Source of the DNA: Inonotus obliquus
Taxonomy: Eukaryota; Basidiomycota; Agaricomycetes; Hymenochaetales; Hymenochaetaceae
Direction of reading: 5' to 3'
NCBI GenBank assembly: GCA_032164295.1
Contig: JAJHTX010000011.1
Span: 62,001 to 126,000, forward strand
Length of the DNA: 64,000 nucleotides
Part shown: positions 12,382 to 22,974 of the stretch, piece after piece
Numbering within the stretch: the first letter of the stretch is position 1
Layout of the letters: every line of letters begins with the position of its first letter
The notes under the pieces: model-generated
Databases searched by the model: none
The model's input: only the letters and a program-made list of their open reading frames with translations
Told to the model about the DNA's origin: nothing
Program-made: the position numbers and the translations under genes

Positions 12382-13965
12382 TGTTAGAAAACGCTCGCCC
12401 TAAAGGGACTATACAGTAACCACAGTAGGACGGTCCGCGGTGTTACGGATTCGGCGATGCTTTTCTAAGAGTTTCCGGAGCCTACTCGGTTTTCACAAGC
12501 AGGGCAGATTCCCAAGTATACTAAGCGTTGCCTCAGACGCTCTCGTTTAACTGATCAAGTCGGGCCTCAACCTCGTTGACAGGCTAGTAGGACAAGTACC
12601 CAGCTAAACTCCGGTAGGTTGCCGTTCGCAAGCTTCTCTAGTTGGTGGACGACTAATCAATCGTTCCACGCCGTAGAGTAAGAGAGGTTAAGCAGATTAG
12701 GTGGTCTTCAGATTGGAAGCTAGATGCCTAAGAGGACTCGATGTACAAGACGATCGAAAGAAAGATGGGGAGCTACGGTCTAAGTCTACAACTATTTATA
12801 CCTTTTCCTCATGTTGTGGACGGACCACTTCCTACGCTCCGTAGTTCCTACTCTTGATCTGATTCGTTATTCTAGCTTCCAAACTCGTCTGGTATTCCTA
12901 TTGTTCTGCTGCGGATTGACTCATCGACTGCGCCCTGTGCAAGGCGATGACTCGGCGTTGACTCATCTTGACTTGAACTGAATTGAAACCTATGCTCGGG
13001 GTCGGTCTTGTGCTGCGCCCTGTGCATAGAGTGAGTCAGTGAGTGAGTCATTGAATGCGTGTTCGTATGCCATTGGTTTTGCATGGCTGCGCCGTAGTTA
13101 AAGTTCGCTCGTCCGCAGTTGCTCGTGCATTTAAGGAATTCCGTCGGGGTTCCGTTGTATAGCATCTGGGGCTATGAAGGCTGTGATTTGCTTGTCGCCT
13201 CGGGACTCTTGTTCGGGGCCGTCAAGTGTGATTCAACATCGGATATCATCGTGGGGAAACCAAGGTGGTTTAACGTATGTGCCTATGGCGATGAGTAGCC
13301 GTACACTTCGTCGAGTATCGTTTGAAGGTATTCTCCAGCCTAGGTATAGGTCTCCTTGTAGTCGAATAGCTTTGCAGTATGCCCATAGTTCCCTGAGTGT
13401 GTTTGCAACCCATGCCGCTGTTATCGGTGAGCGGCGGTTCGTAACATAGTCTGCACTGATCTCCACAAATGTGCTTGGGCACTCGAGTGCTAATATGTCG
13501 TGGATTCCTACTATTGTCCAGTGAGTCTTTGGTTGCATGCCTATTGCCGTATCCATTGCTATTGTTGACCTCGTGCGATTTCGAACGACCTCTGGGGGAT
13601 TGTGGTATTCTCGATAAGCTGTTGCTCATTCGCTGGACACATGATATGTCAACATGCCCGTTGCCTCCCGTAGTATTATCTTGTGTAGGTCTTCGATGAT
13701 CTGTCGCACTCTTCTGCATTTATAGCAAGCCGTTGGAGGTTGCTGTACTTGCTGCATCATTTGCAAAGGTTTAGTGTGATCGTCGGGATTAGCGTTGCTA
13801 GCCGATGCTTCTTGATCGTCGGCTTCGGATTGTATTAGATTCGCGTGTTCCTCGCTTCTCGCTGTCGATCCTGATTGTCTCCGGCCAGTGAAATTAACCG
13901 GTCCCATCCGGGGTAGTTTCGATCGGTGTTCCTAATCGAATCAAAATTTCAGCACAATCCTTTCA
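12382..13965 (-). mobile_element. LTR-A copy 1: solo-LTR-like element with internal ORF
   Basis: This 1,584-bp insertion begins TGTTAGAAAACG and ends CCTTTCA on the + strand. It is flanked by CTGTA at 12377-12381 and 13966-13970, a 5-bp target duplication with TG...CA ends as made by retroviral-type integrases. The two ends are not copies of each other, so the whole unit behaves as one long LTR, not an element with its own LTRs. Read on the - strand it holds a 258-codon region (13907-13131), then a TATAAATAG box (12800-12792), then about 410 bp to the end. Two more copies lie at 36388-37944 and 42089-43654. Confidence 0.85.
13131..13907 (-). pseudogene. LTR-A encoded protein (copy 1), two nonsense changes
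   Basis: It has the same 777-nt frame as the intact copy at 37110-37886, starting MGPVNFTGRR. In-frame TGA codons at 13626-13628 and 13233-13235 replace Arg codons (CGA in the other copies). The visible features are a C-Y-K-C pair followed by RRVRQIIEDL, then the phrase HWTIVGIHDIL and a hydrophobic C-terminal half. Function is unknown. Confidence 0.7.
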
Positions 13966-14808
13966 CTGTATCCATTCTTAAAGAATTGTCTTGGGGCCCT
14001 AGACAGTTTACATCTTTATGCATGGGTACCAGCTGAAGAACGATCACATTATCAAAATTGAAAGGGCTTTATTTTGCAGAATGTCCTTGCAGTAGTGTCA
14101 TTTAATATGCAGTTTATGTACGTCCTCAGTGGGTGGAAAGGGAGTGCAGCAGACAGTCTAATATTGGAGGATGCAAGACAAAACGACTTCTTGATACCAA
14201 ACTCAAGATTTTATTTGGGTGATGCTGAATTTGCAGCAAGTCCTTCAGTTTTGGTTCTATATTGTGGAGTTCGCTATCATTTGCGAGAGTGGCAGACAGG
14301 CAATCAGAAGTTAGTATGTTAAACTAATCAGTATTGTATAGCTAATGTAAAAATTATACAGGCCACAAAACAAGCAAGAACTTTTTAATTTGCGTCACTC
14401 ACAAGCAAGAAATGTGGTCAAGCATGTCTTTGGAACCTTCAAAAGACAATTTCATATCTTCAAAACAGCTCCAGAGTATCCAATCGAGACACAAGCAGCT
14501 CTAATACAAGCTCTTTGTGTTGTACACAATATTATTTGCATTTATGACCCAACAGATATTCCTTCTTGGGATGAGAAAGAAGTACAGGCAATGCAAACTT
14601 CTGCAGACTTTGGTCAGTGTCGTGGTCCTTTAACCAATGCGGAGAGATTGGTAGCAGAGAACTTACATGAAAGGATTGTACAGCAGATGTGGCAGAGCTA
14701 TGTAAAGGAGAGAAGTCGGAGACAATAGCACCAGACATCACTTTAAGCTGGCATAGATAAGAAAAGGGTGCACTGAAATTGGAATAAAATATATTTTTGC
14801 AAAGTTAA

Positions 14809-15943
14809 TTACATGTTAACATACTTATCAAGTGCTCTGCACAAATATGCAGTGCGAGTAGTCTTCTTTGTCAATGCAAGATATGTGTCAGCAATATCTG
14901 TCCTCTCTCTAATCATATCAATCACCTCGATCATTTCTGTATCAGATAGACCTTCTTCCTCCTCAATTGAATGTATAGCAGCTGCTTTGTGCTGAGGTGA
15001 AGTGAATGGAGGCTGAGAGCCTGATGCCTGTGGAGTGGTATTGATTGTGCTGACAACACTCTCAATAGACTCACTAAGGGCAAAGATAGCTGCTGCCCCA
15101 GATTGACGTCCCTTTCTCTTTGAGTTCTCAATGGACTGCCTGACAGGCTCGTCAACAGTCTACAAAAATTGATTTTTATTCAGTTTTACTTATTATATAT
15201 AAGAGAATACTTACCTTGGTGTCATCATCAGACATCTCTGTATTTTCTACAGTCTTAAGTATAGACATGCTTGTTGATACTGTTGTTACAGGTGCAGTCA
15301 CATCATTTGCATTTACTGTAGTAGCAGGTGAGGCTGTTATAGGTGTTGTAATTGCTGCTATTGATGTTGTCAAAATGGTAGTTGCATCTGAGGACACATT
15401 CCGACCAGGCCGAAATGCTCGACTGCCATCTGCAATTATTCCTTTGACAAGGTACGCTATATCATTATACAGAGGGAAACGTCTTTCCTTCCACTTCTTA
15501 GATTCCTTATGAACCTTGAATACAATTTAATGATGTTTCTATGAAAAGAGGATAGATAAACGCACCGCAAGATACCTTTCCCAGACGTTAGCGGTAGCAG
15601 TTACTAGATACTGAACGTCATCCCAGCCAAAACCAGAAGCTTCATGTAGTTTCTTAACATCACGATATTCAGCCTTAAACTTGTAGTTTTGTTAGTGCAG
15701 AGACAAATTAAAAATATACAAGTAAAAATGTATACACTGATACCGGTTTTTCACCTGCTCAACTCCCTTTCGCATGCCACCAGATGTAAGTTCCATACTA
15801 TCCAATGCCTCAACTACCCTCTCATACACCTGCTTTTTCCACCTATTCTCTGACTGCTGCTCTTTGTCCTTGGCCTGCTTGAGAAGGTCGACCATAATGG
15901 TCTCTTGCGCTGCTGTCCAGATGCAGGACTCACCTTTTGCCAT
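14809..15943 (-). CDS. Myb/SANT-like DNA-binding protein of the Harbinger element
   Basis: Second gene of the Harbinger element; in this superfamily the Myb-like protein helps the transposase enter the nucleus and bind the ends. MAKGES starts at 15943 (an in-frame Met at 16024 is possible). Exon 1 encodes the domain core CIWTAAQETIMVDLLKQAK...GGMRKGVEQVKNR. After an intron comes EYRDVKKLHEASGFGWD, the conserved FGWD part, then two further exons with a Thr/Ser/Val-rich linker and a C-terminal segment ending ALDKYVNM. Introns lie at about 15690-15745, 15516-15566 and 15162-15214. I see no stop within the inferred exons, so unlike its partner gene it may still be open. It converges on the transposase, with only 80 bp between stop codons. 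Confidence 0.75.
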
Positions 15944-16351
15944 GAGGAGTGGACAAGGTTGTGTTTGCATGAAGATGTACTTGGTGATCAACAAGCATGT
16001 TATCTCGAAGTCATTGTTGGTCACAGGTCAGTTAGATAGAGCCCAGAGGTCAACTGTTGTGAGACCGGAAGGACGAACTGATAAGAGAGAGGTCAATTTT
16101 TATACTGTTATATAGAGCCAGCTCTGTGATCACTTACCCTGAGATTGCGTGATTTTGATCTGGAAAACAGGTCAGATCTGTTTTCCAACTTGAGGGTCAA
16201 GTCATGATGTGATGTCGAGATGGGAGGATGAGATAGAGGGAGCCAAACAGTCACCCCTATCTCGACTCAGCATCAAGATCACGCAATTTTACGGTAACTT
16301 CCCTTTTGGCAGAGAAAATCTCAGATCACACATGCACCGAACAGGGCCTAA

Positions 16352-16665
16352 GCAACTTCTTCAGAATTTTTTCTGAACAAAATGAAGAAATCAGGCTAAA
16401 AAATGTATGAGTACATAGAAACAGGTCAAAATTGGTGTATTCAAGGGGCCATTGAGAATATATGCATTGTTCACTAAAGTTTTCTACATTAACTAGTTGA
16501 ATTTTGAGTATTTTCTATCATAATACTATTATTTAACGTTGAAAAGTGGCATAAATACAATAACATCAGTTGTTTCACAGTTCGATAGAGGAAGGAAGAG
16601 TGTGTAAAAATCAATAGTGCAATGTCACGTGATGGCATAGAGTCTATGAGAGATTTGGTGAACCT
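16352..16665. other. AT-rich sequence without a gene
   Basis: This lies between the Harbinger right end and LTR-B copy 1. I see no frame or repeat that can be assigned; it may be part of the decayed Tc1 element that continues after LTR-B. Confidence 0.4.
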
Positions 16666-16732
16666 GTCTCTGTTAGAAAAGTAATACAATTCACTATTAC
16701 TAAGTCTGATTAATAACCAAAGTGATCCCAAT

Positions 16733-17374
16733 ATGAATTGGATACAGGAAAGGTTGAATGTAGTTACACGAGCACTACAACAGCCAATAATACCAGCAAC
16801 ACCAAGATCAGGAGTGTTACAGTATTGGAGTACATGTAGACCAGTACACGAGATAGCAGAGAAGCTACTCCGAGAGATACTGAAGAAAATAACATACTCC
16901 ACAATAATTAAAGGACAGTCGGACATCATGATTAGGAGACGATTCATCATAATGAACTACGAACTGAATACAGCTGTACAGAAAGCTTATGAATGAGAAG
17001 TCAGATTACTCTCATATGATAATCATTACTTCCTAATGGCAATAGGAATAAGGAACATTGCTTCAGAGGAAGACAATCACCAATGCGATGTAGCAGTACT
17101 TGACATCGACATTCCATACAGAGACAAACCCGAAGGTATAGCAAGAGAGGCAGCCTATAAGTAGACCGAGTATCTAGTCCAAAGGCTTAAGCAATTACTG
17201 ACAGGAGGAAGAACAGTTGTAGAAGTAAAGAAAGACCGACATGGAGGAATAATAAGGATCAAAGGAATCTGAGGCAGATCACTAGCAGATATAGCAGTAG
17301 CACCAGGATACACTAGAGTGCAGCAAGTGATTAATAATATCAACACACCTAGGGCAATAGCATTACCAAGATGA
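16733..17374 (+). pseudogene. LTR-B encoded protein (copy 1), decayed
   Basis: This is one continuous frame from MNWIQERLNVV to ALPR, about 214 codons, interrupted by TGA after KAYE, TAG after AAYK and TGA after IKGI. The TAG is TGG in copy 2; both TGAs are shared by the two copies. The order of features resembles the LTR-A protein: a C-x2-C pair (CRPV preceded by STC in copy 2; one Cys is Trp here), amphipathic helices, a phrase YFLMAIGIRNIA, a DVAVLDIDIPY strand and a helix-rich end. No known domain is recognised. Confidence 0.6.
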
Positions 17375-17760
17375 CGAAGTGTAGGAACACAGACAGAGCT
17401 GATACAGACACCTGTATGATACGTAACCTAAACATTATCATGTATGGCACAAGGTCGACAGCCTCAACGCTGATCACATGTTATAGATCTCGACAACATA
17501 ATATACCCTTAAGGATGAGCAGGCAGAATAAGGCTAGGTGAGAGGAGATAGATTACTAAGGACAGGACTGGAAGGTAATAGGAATATGACATAAGGTGTT
17601 TAGAGTCATGAGGAAACAGATATGACCAGAACCAATATGAACAAGTCATAGAGCAATGCAATGCAGTTAGCATCGAGTATGACTAGGTCTGAAAGTAGAT
17701 ACAATGTGGCGAACGGACCAACAGCCCATAATTCCTATACTAGGCAGGCATGTAAAATAG

Positions 17761-17769
17761 TATAAATAG
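17761..17769 (+). promoter_or_regulatory. TATA box of LTR-B copy 1
   Basis: TATAAATAG in the sense of the internal ORF, about 1,090 bp from the 5' end of the unit and 387 bp after the ORF. This is where a U3/R promoter would be expected if the unit is an LTR. The same octamer core is at 43926-43934 (-) in copy 2. Confidence 0.6.
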
Positions 17770-18296
17770 AAGGCTATCGTAGGACCGACCCAGCAGTTTA
17801 ATCCAAGTCCAGAGACTCAGAGTAAACCTCACAGAAAGTCTCCAGTTGATCGATAAACAATCTTACATACTGAGAACCCAAGAAGTACTTGAGAGCGACC
17901 CTCCTTAGCTAATCAACAGTGTGAGTTGAAGCTTAGGTAAAATACGGATTGCAGCTAGACTGTCTCTCCCTATCGTCAGCCTGAGTGCTAATTGATCGAA
18001 GTGTGGTAACTATCGACCTCTCATACCTCTCTTATCGTGTCCAACAAGTGTTAGTACAGATAGTTAAGGTCATCACTTAGTTATCAGTGTAACTAACCCT
18101 ACGATAATAGTATTAGACCGAAGGTTACAGAAGTTGGTTAATAGTTGTTTTAGACAGAGCTTAACACATCTCCTAAGGTGGCTATTGATTCCACAGCTAT
18201 GATGACATATTGGATTTGGATTAACCCCTCTTTCGAGGTAATAACCAGATCTAGACACTGATCCTACCAGATCAGCACCTCCAAATTAACAGTCTC

Positions 18297-19620
18297 TAGA
18301 AGATGCATTTGTTTATGTTAGGCCCTGATAATCTCTTATATTGTTCTATCTTAAAGTATTCATCTATATATGCTAAAGATTCAAGTACTTAAAGCTCAAA
18401 ATTTCATTTATTTACTTAATGGTATAGGAATTGAGGATTTGTGTGACTCGCAGCAAGTGAGACACACTGTATGGTAGTAGGTTGCGGGCACAGATAAGCT
18501 TGTCCAATTGATCCCAGACATGCTCTATGATATTCATATCTGGGCTGTAGAAGGGCCATGCAAGTCGACAGATTCTTTTTCTTATAAACCAGGCTTCTGC
18601 TGCCTTTGACCGATATTTTGGATCATTGTCCTGCTGAAATAGAACTCCGTAGCACCCATTTGACTTCAGGCCATGCTTCCTAAGGGACTTAGGTAAGTTC
18701 CTATTAAGGATTTCAACGTAGCTAGGTGCATCCATGTTTCCATTGATCTGATGAAGTGTCCCCACACCTTGCACCATTATACACTCCCATACCATAACAC
18801 GTCCACCTCCATATTTGACTGTTTTCTTTACGGCACATTTAGAGAGAGTCTGTCCAAACTTGATATAGCAGTATTCATGGCCATCTGAGTGGAATAGCTG
18901 GAACTTTGACTCATCAGAGAAAACAACCCTTTTCCAGTCCTCAACAGTCCAATTAATATGCTCCATTGCCCAGTGTCTCTTGGCCTCCTTAGCAGTTTTA
19001 GAAAGGTAGAGCTTCTTCTTCTTGACATGACAGACAAGCCCTTAGTTCTTGAGATGACGTTGGATGGTCCAGAGGGACACATCTTGGAAGGCTTTCTTTT
19101 GTAATTTGACGACATTACTTGCCTCTTCTCTGGCAATCATCAAAGCAGCATGACGAGCATCTCAGGTGTCTAGAATGTGTGGATGGCCTGTCTTGGGCAT
19201 TACATGATAGTAGTCAGGGAAGTTGATGGTGAATCTTCAATTTTCAGGCTATGTCCTTGTGCTCCATACTGCGCTTATCCCACTTAATAATTCAGCATTT
19301 GTTTGTAGGTGACATGTAGACCATCTCGATACGATTCGAACACAGGCTTAATGATGCAAAACAGTGTAGTAGTTGCTGAGATATTGAGTGGCAGAATTGG
19401 TGACCTGAAAGCGACAAAAGTATTGCACTGTGTTTTTATGTAACTTTTCGGCTAATTTTCCTGTGACACAACAACTCATCTTCAAACACACAGAAATTGA
19501 CAGACAACATCTACAGCAACATACAGATGTATTTTGTATAATAATATGTGGTGAGAAAAAAAAGATATAAGACAATCTTTGACATGGGAGGTAGGTATAC
19601 AATACTTTTGTCCGCCACTG
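18297..19620 (-). mobile_element. Decayed Tc1/mariner element
   Basis: The right end GTCCGCCACTG at 19620 is followed by TA (19621-19622), as for Tc1/mariner. The matching left inverted end (CAGTGGCGGAC) was not found, so the left boundary is a guess: the element may be truncated, or the end may lie on the far side of LTR-B copy 1. It contains the transposase pseudogene 18412-19324. Confidence 0.65.
18412..19324 (-). pseudogene. Tc1-type transposase pseudogene
   Basis: The C-terminal 184 codons (18966-18412) remain open and show the DDE core: VVFSDESKF (first Asp), VLFQQDNDPKYRSK (second Asp) and PDMNIIEHVW (Glu), with about 34 residues between the last two, the DD34E class. Upstream, the N-terminal part (MVYMSPTNKC..., helix-turn-helix region, MPKTGHPHILDT) is broken by several stops and an apparent internal deletion that removes part of the DNA-binding domain. 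LKN-stop-GLVCH has TAA where CAA is expected, and DT-stop-DARH has TGA where CGA is expected. Confidence 0.85.
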
Positions 19621-19622
19621 TA

Positions 19623-20007
19623 TCGATACTACCATCTCAAAGATGGTGGTTTGTCCCAATGTCCAACTCCCACTATCATTACTTGTGGTCCTATTCAATG
19701 AAGGTTCTATCTATCATCACATTCATCCTTATCGCATCAATAGATAACCACAAGCTGGCTTGAAGAAAGCTGCAGATGTGCTTCTACTCAGTCCAGCTGC
19801 ATTGACGTGTAATATGCTGTAGAGACAGTCCGGTTTTTGGTACAACTCTGGTGGATATCGGTTTCCAAATTTATGTTTGCTACTGGGAGAGGAAGACACT
19901 CATATGCTATATCTATTCTCTCTCTAATCATCCTGTTTTCTCTGATGGCCGTTTAGAATATAAGGACCATCTTAGATGACTTTTCACTTGATTGTTGGCC
20001 AGAATTT
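19623..20007. other. No gene recognised
   Basis: AT-rich sequence after the Tc1 right end; only short frames on both strands. Confidence 0.4.
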
Positions 20008-20586
20008 ATGGAGAGCCATTTAGTGCTTTGTAAGATCTCGGATTACCAGACAGAGCTCCTTACAAAAGTATTTGAAACATGGGAAGAACATAGATCTCAG
20101 CTTGATGGTCTTGCAGATTTGATAGAGAATCCTTGGAGGGGACCAGCTCATAGGAATTCAGGGTCTCATTCTAATTCTTGTAATGAAGATGGTAGTAGGA
20201 TGGTAGAAGAAGGTGATGTGCATGATCACAAAGCGAGGCAGATTCTGAGGAGTATTCATCGAGGTATATATCCACTACAGAAGCAATATTGACTGACAAG
20301 GACTCAAAGAAAGGCCTTCAATATTCTTATGGATTCTGAATCTAGCGAAGAGTCTCACATCCTGCAGGTTCCCTCCATCTGGGTGGAGGAGACATATAAA
20401 TGCAGGGCTGCATATGAGGATCCAGCTCCATACTTTCTGAATGAGATCAATGCAGATAGCTCATTGGAAGAGTCTTGTGATGACTCTGATTCAGGAGACA
20501 GGTCAACCAATATATCTGTCAACCCCGAAACCTCCAGGAATATAGTGGGCAATGGCATCCTTATCAAAATAACTGAGAAGATTTGA
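20008..20586 (+). pseudogene. Unknown acidic ORF remnant
   Basis: Two consecutive frames (20008-20292 and 20329-20586) run in one register and are separated by a single TGA after PLQKQY, so they may once have formed one protein. The product is Ser/Asp/Glu-rich (SESSEESH, SLEESCDDSDSGD) with a phrase YEDPAPYFLNEI. It resembles linker regions of transposon-encoded or uncharacterised fungal proteins, but I recognise no family. Confidence 0.25.
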
Positions 20587-22411
20587 TAATTTAGTTAGCT
20601 TTTTAAGCACCTTGCTGTTAGGAATCTGCTCTCATAAGCATTATTTGATCCCTTCTTTTTCCTTTTTCGTCATCCCTTCTTTTTATCTTCCAACGTTGTG
20701 ATTCGAACCCACGACCCCTCACTCCCTTCTTTCTCATTAGATAATGACTGAACTGCCGACTGACACTTGTTGGTCTGTGCACTGTCTTTGATGTTGGTCT
20801 GTGCACACTTAATGTCGTAGATAGTCCTGTGGTCCAATACAGTATAAAAGGAGTAGGGAGTCTACCTTAGTCACCTTGGCTTTGGTATCTTCTCTACCTC
20901 CCGGTGTTAAGTCAAACTTGGTGTGCTATCCTTCTAAGGGAGCAAAGCTCACCTCGATGCTGCACTTCATAAGTGTAGTAAGCTGGCTGGGATGGGATGA
21001 TTGCCAAGCTCACTCATCCATTGTCGACATGGCTGCAGCTGGCTTGTGATGGTGAACCTCAGGATACATGTTTGCCTGGGTATTGCACCTGGGTATGTGC
21101 CTCTGTCTCCAGGTGTTGGCCTTTATGGTCAGCATGGGTTTGCTGTTGTGGGTTAGCATTTGTGGTCTGTGTCTTTAATGTACTCCTCTAGGATCTGGGT
21201 ATCCCCCACGGCCTAGTCCACTCTTGCAACGTGTTAGAGATGGGTAGCGAGACCCTCGCTCCCTGCTGTCTATCTTGAAGTCTCTTTCACATTATTCTCT
21301 GATCGTCTACTAGTCTAGTCTGCTGGCCTGACAATGTCTCTCTTCTTGACCTTGTAGGAGAAGTGCTCAAGTGTCAACTGTGAGTATAATCCCTTTCACG
21401 AGTTGCTTAGGTGTTATGGTGCGCACCTCCCTTGCGGAGAGTCCCCACATGCTGTCTTGTCGACATGATGAACGAAGAATGTCTAAATCTCACAGTTGAG
21501 CGTGTTGGCCTCCCCTGACGTTGGAGCCGTAGTTCAGCGTTAGAATTATTACCTTGCCTGGCAACGTGATGTTGACCGTGTATTCCGATAAGTCCTCCTC
21601 CTTTTGCCCCTGCCCCTTTCTCTCCCGATCTTGACATCGTAGAGGATCTAGGGTGCTGTACCAATCCTTCACGGGTGCGGACAGTATTCTGGTAATATGA
21701 TGTTGAGGTCACCCCTATACCGATGTTTGGCACCTCACTGGATGTCATCCTCCAATGCAGAGCTGTTACTGTATCACAAACAGGATTTGACGAGGTGTAC
21801 CATACTTGTCATAGGAGTGCTCGTTGGTGAGACTCTAGTATGTGTGTAGATGTACTAGGTGTACAGGTACAGAGAGCAGAGTCGTACTGTGTTACAAACG
21901 ATGGTGTGAGGGCATTACTGATAGCTCTTAATGTAGTCTGCTGGGGAGTGTTGTGTAGTAGATGAACCAGTAGTGCTCTGGGTCATTAAAGCATACACAC
22001 CTCCGTCTACGACATTGGTGCCAGTCTCGTGGTTGGGTGGTTTAACCATCTGATCCCTAGGCTGAGAGACGTGCCTGAGATAGAACGTCATGGTGTATTG
22101 TAGATGGCGGGATGTAGTTCCTCGCCTGAGGTTGCAGAGTTGTACTGCATACTAAACAATGTCGTGACGCATGGACGTTAGCATGTCTCTCCGATGTCCT
22201 CTTAGTAGGATAGACTGGTGGGTGGTTGTGTAGTAGACGTACCTGAGTCGCCCAGGGATATTAAACGAGGTTACTAAGGGTGTGCCTTACCTTGCACGCC
22301 GTCTTCCTTCAACAGCGTATCTTCTTGGTTTAGGGGTTATACCTCTAGGCCTCGTACTCCAGAATATGTGTGCTATAGGTGTGGGAACCCCAGGGCTGCT
22401 GTCATCATCTC
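20587..22411. other. Degenerate non-coding DNA with weak internal repeats
   Basis: No supported gene. A tRNA-like segment on - is noted at 20640-20790. Between about 21,755 and 22,265 a motif of the form CAGAGTCGTACTGTGTTACAAAC recurs in altered forms at about 21759, 21878 and 22132, each followed at a distance by GTTGTGTAGTAGA- and GGGATATTAAA-like phrases, suggesting an old tandem duplication. It ends at the TCTAA target duplication of Ty3-1 (22412-22416). Confidence 0.4.
20640..20790 (-). repeat. Possible tRNA-derived SINE fragment
   Basis: On the - strand the phrase GTGGGTTCGAATCACAA matches a Pol III B box with a near T-arm. About 45 bases upstream, GGCAGTTCAGTCATTATC is a weak A-box-like D arm. 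It is followed by a purine-rich A-tail-like run (AAAAAGAAGGG). No full cloverleaf can be drawn, so a functional tRNA is unlikely. Confidence 0.3.
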
Positions 22412-22416
22412 TCTAA

Positions 22417-22931
22417 TGTTATGCGAAATGACGGATTCGGGGGTACTCGAATGGAGTCAGGGTCTCTCACACCAGAGCTTAGGGTATGCTGCCTCAAATG
22501 TCGAAGACTTGTATAACGACGGAGACAATTACGCAGGCTAAGGGATGGTGGTGGTAAGAAGATATATTAAAGTTAGTACAGACAATGAGTAAATACCTAA
22601 GGGATGGTGGTGGTAAGAAGAATAGTGAGACGGGGTACAATTAAAGTTAGTACAGACAATGAGTAAATACCTAAGGGATGGTGGTGGTAAGAAGAATAGT
22701 GAGACGGGGTACAAACGAGTCAGACTATCTACTTATATACACACCAGACGTGGGAAGATATTACTCTAAGAAGAATATTAGTAAGAAAGGAAATAGAATA
22801 TTACGGAATGTTCCGGTAGAGAGCGACTAAGCAAGATGAATAATAAGGATGAGTAAGTATATACGGAAAAGGAAGATGACAAATAAGGAATTAAGTAAGC
22901 AGAGCAAGAAGAAAAAGTTCAAGTCCTAACA
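22417..22931 (-). repeat. Ty3-1 3' LTR (515 bp, expanded)
   Basis: It begins TGTTATGCG and ends CAAGTCCTAACA (+ strand reading). It is 133 bp longer than the 5' LTR because a unit starting CTAAGGGATGGTGGTGGTAAG occurs three times (about 22,538-22,720) against once in the other LTR. Confidence 0.9.
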
Positions 22932-22974
22932 TTACCCCCTCTTCAAGGCTTGATCATCCCGATCAAGAGCGAGT

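Larger units (their letters stand above)
11851..14728 (+). pseudogene. Harbinger transposase, broken by insertion and nonsense change
   Basis: This is the DDE transposase of the HARBI1/PIF family. Exon 1 (to about 12213, donor GTGAGT) encodes the N-terminal helical part. The next exon is split at 12381 by LTR-A copy 1 and resumes at 13971 with CLGALDSLHLYAWVPAEE, where the first catalytic Asp lies in ALDSLH (usual form LDGTH). The third part has LSGWKGSAADS, YLGDAEF (second Asp) and, after an intron at about 14311-14361, NLRHSQARNVVKHVFG. The usual third acidic residue in R-N-x-x-E-R-x-F-G is Lys here. A TGA at 14059-14061 replaces the Arg of the NRKG-like phrase. The alternative Met at 11794 is in frame, but 11851 has the better context. 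It cannot make active protein. Confidence 0.9.
11633..16348 (+). mobile_element. PIF/Harbinger DNA transposon, two genes, interrupted
   Basis: The element is bounded by inverted ends GGCCCTGTTTGG (left) and CCGAACAGGGCC (right) and by a TAA duplication at 11630-11632 and 16349-16351, the TWA target typical of PIF/Harbinger. It carries a transposase gene on + (11851-14728) and a Myb/SANT-like gene on - (15943-14809), tail to tail, the standard two-gene plan of the superfamily. A 1,584-bp LTR-like element plus its 5-bp duplication (12382-13970) sits in the transposase exon; without it the element is about 3.1 kb. Near the left end a perfect 13-bp inverted repeat with a 1-bp centre lies at 11681-11707. 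Confidence 0.92.
16671..18291 (+). mobile_element. LTR-B copy 1: solo-LTR-like element with internal ORF
   Basis: The 1,621-bp unit starts TGTTAGAAAAGT and ends CAAATTAACA, flanked by GTCTC at 16666-16670 and 18292-18296 (5-bp duplication). The ends are not mutual copies, so it is a single long LTR or LTR-like unit. On + it carries a 214-codon coding region (16733-17374), then a TATAAATAG box at 17761-17769, then about 520 bp. A second copy of exactly the same length (after removing an insertion) lies inverted at 41833-45024. The sequence CGTGT at 18036-18040 is the empty site for LTR-A copy 3. Confidence 0.85.

Noticed and set aside
15774..16115. Open + frame over the Harbinger right part
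   Set aside because: Antisense of the Myb/SANT-like exon, which has the recognisable WTAAQE and FGWD phrases.
18297..18411. Search for the left inverted end of the decayed Tc1 element
   Set aside because: No sequence resembling CAGTGGCGGACAAAAG was found here or just before LTR-B copy 1, so the left boundary is not claimed.
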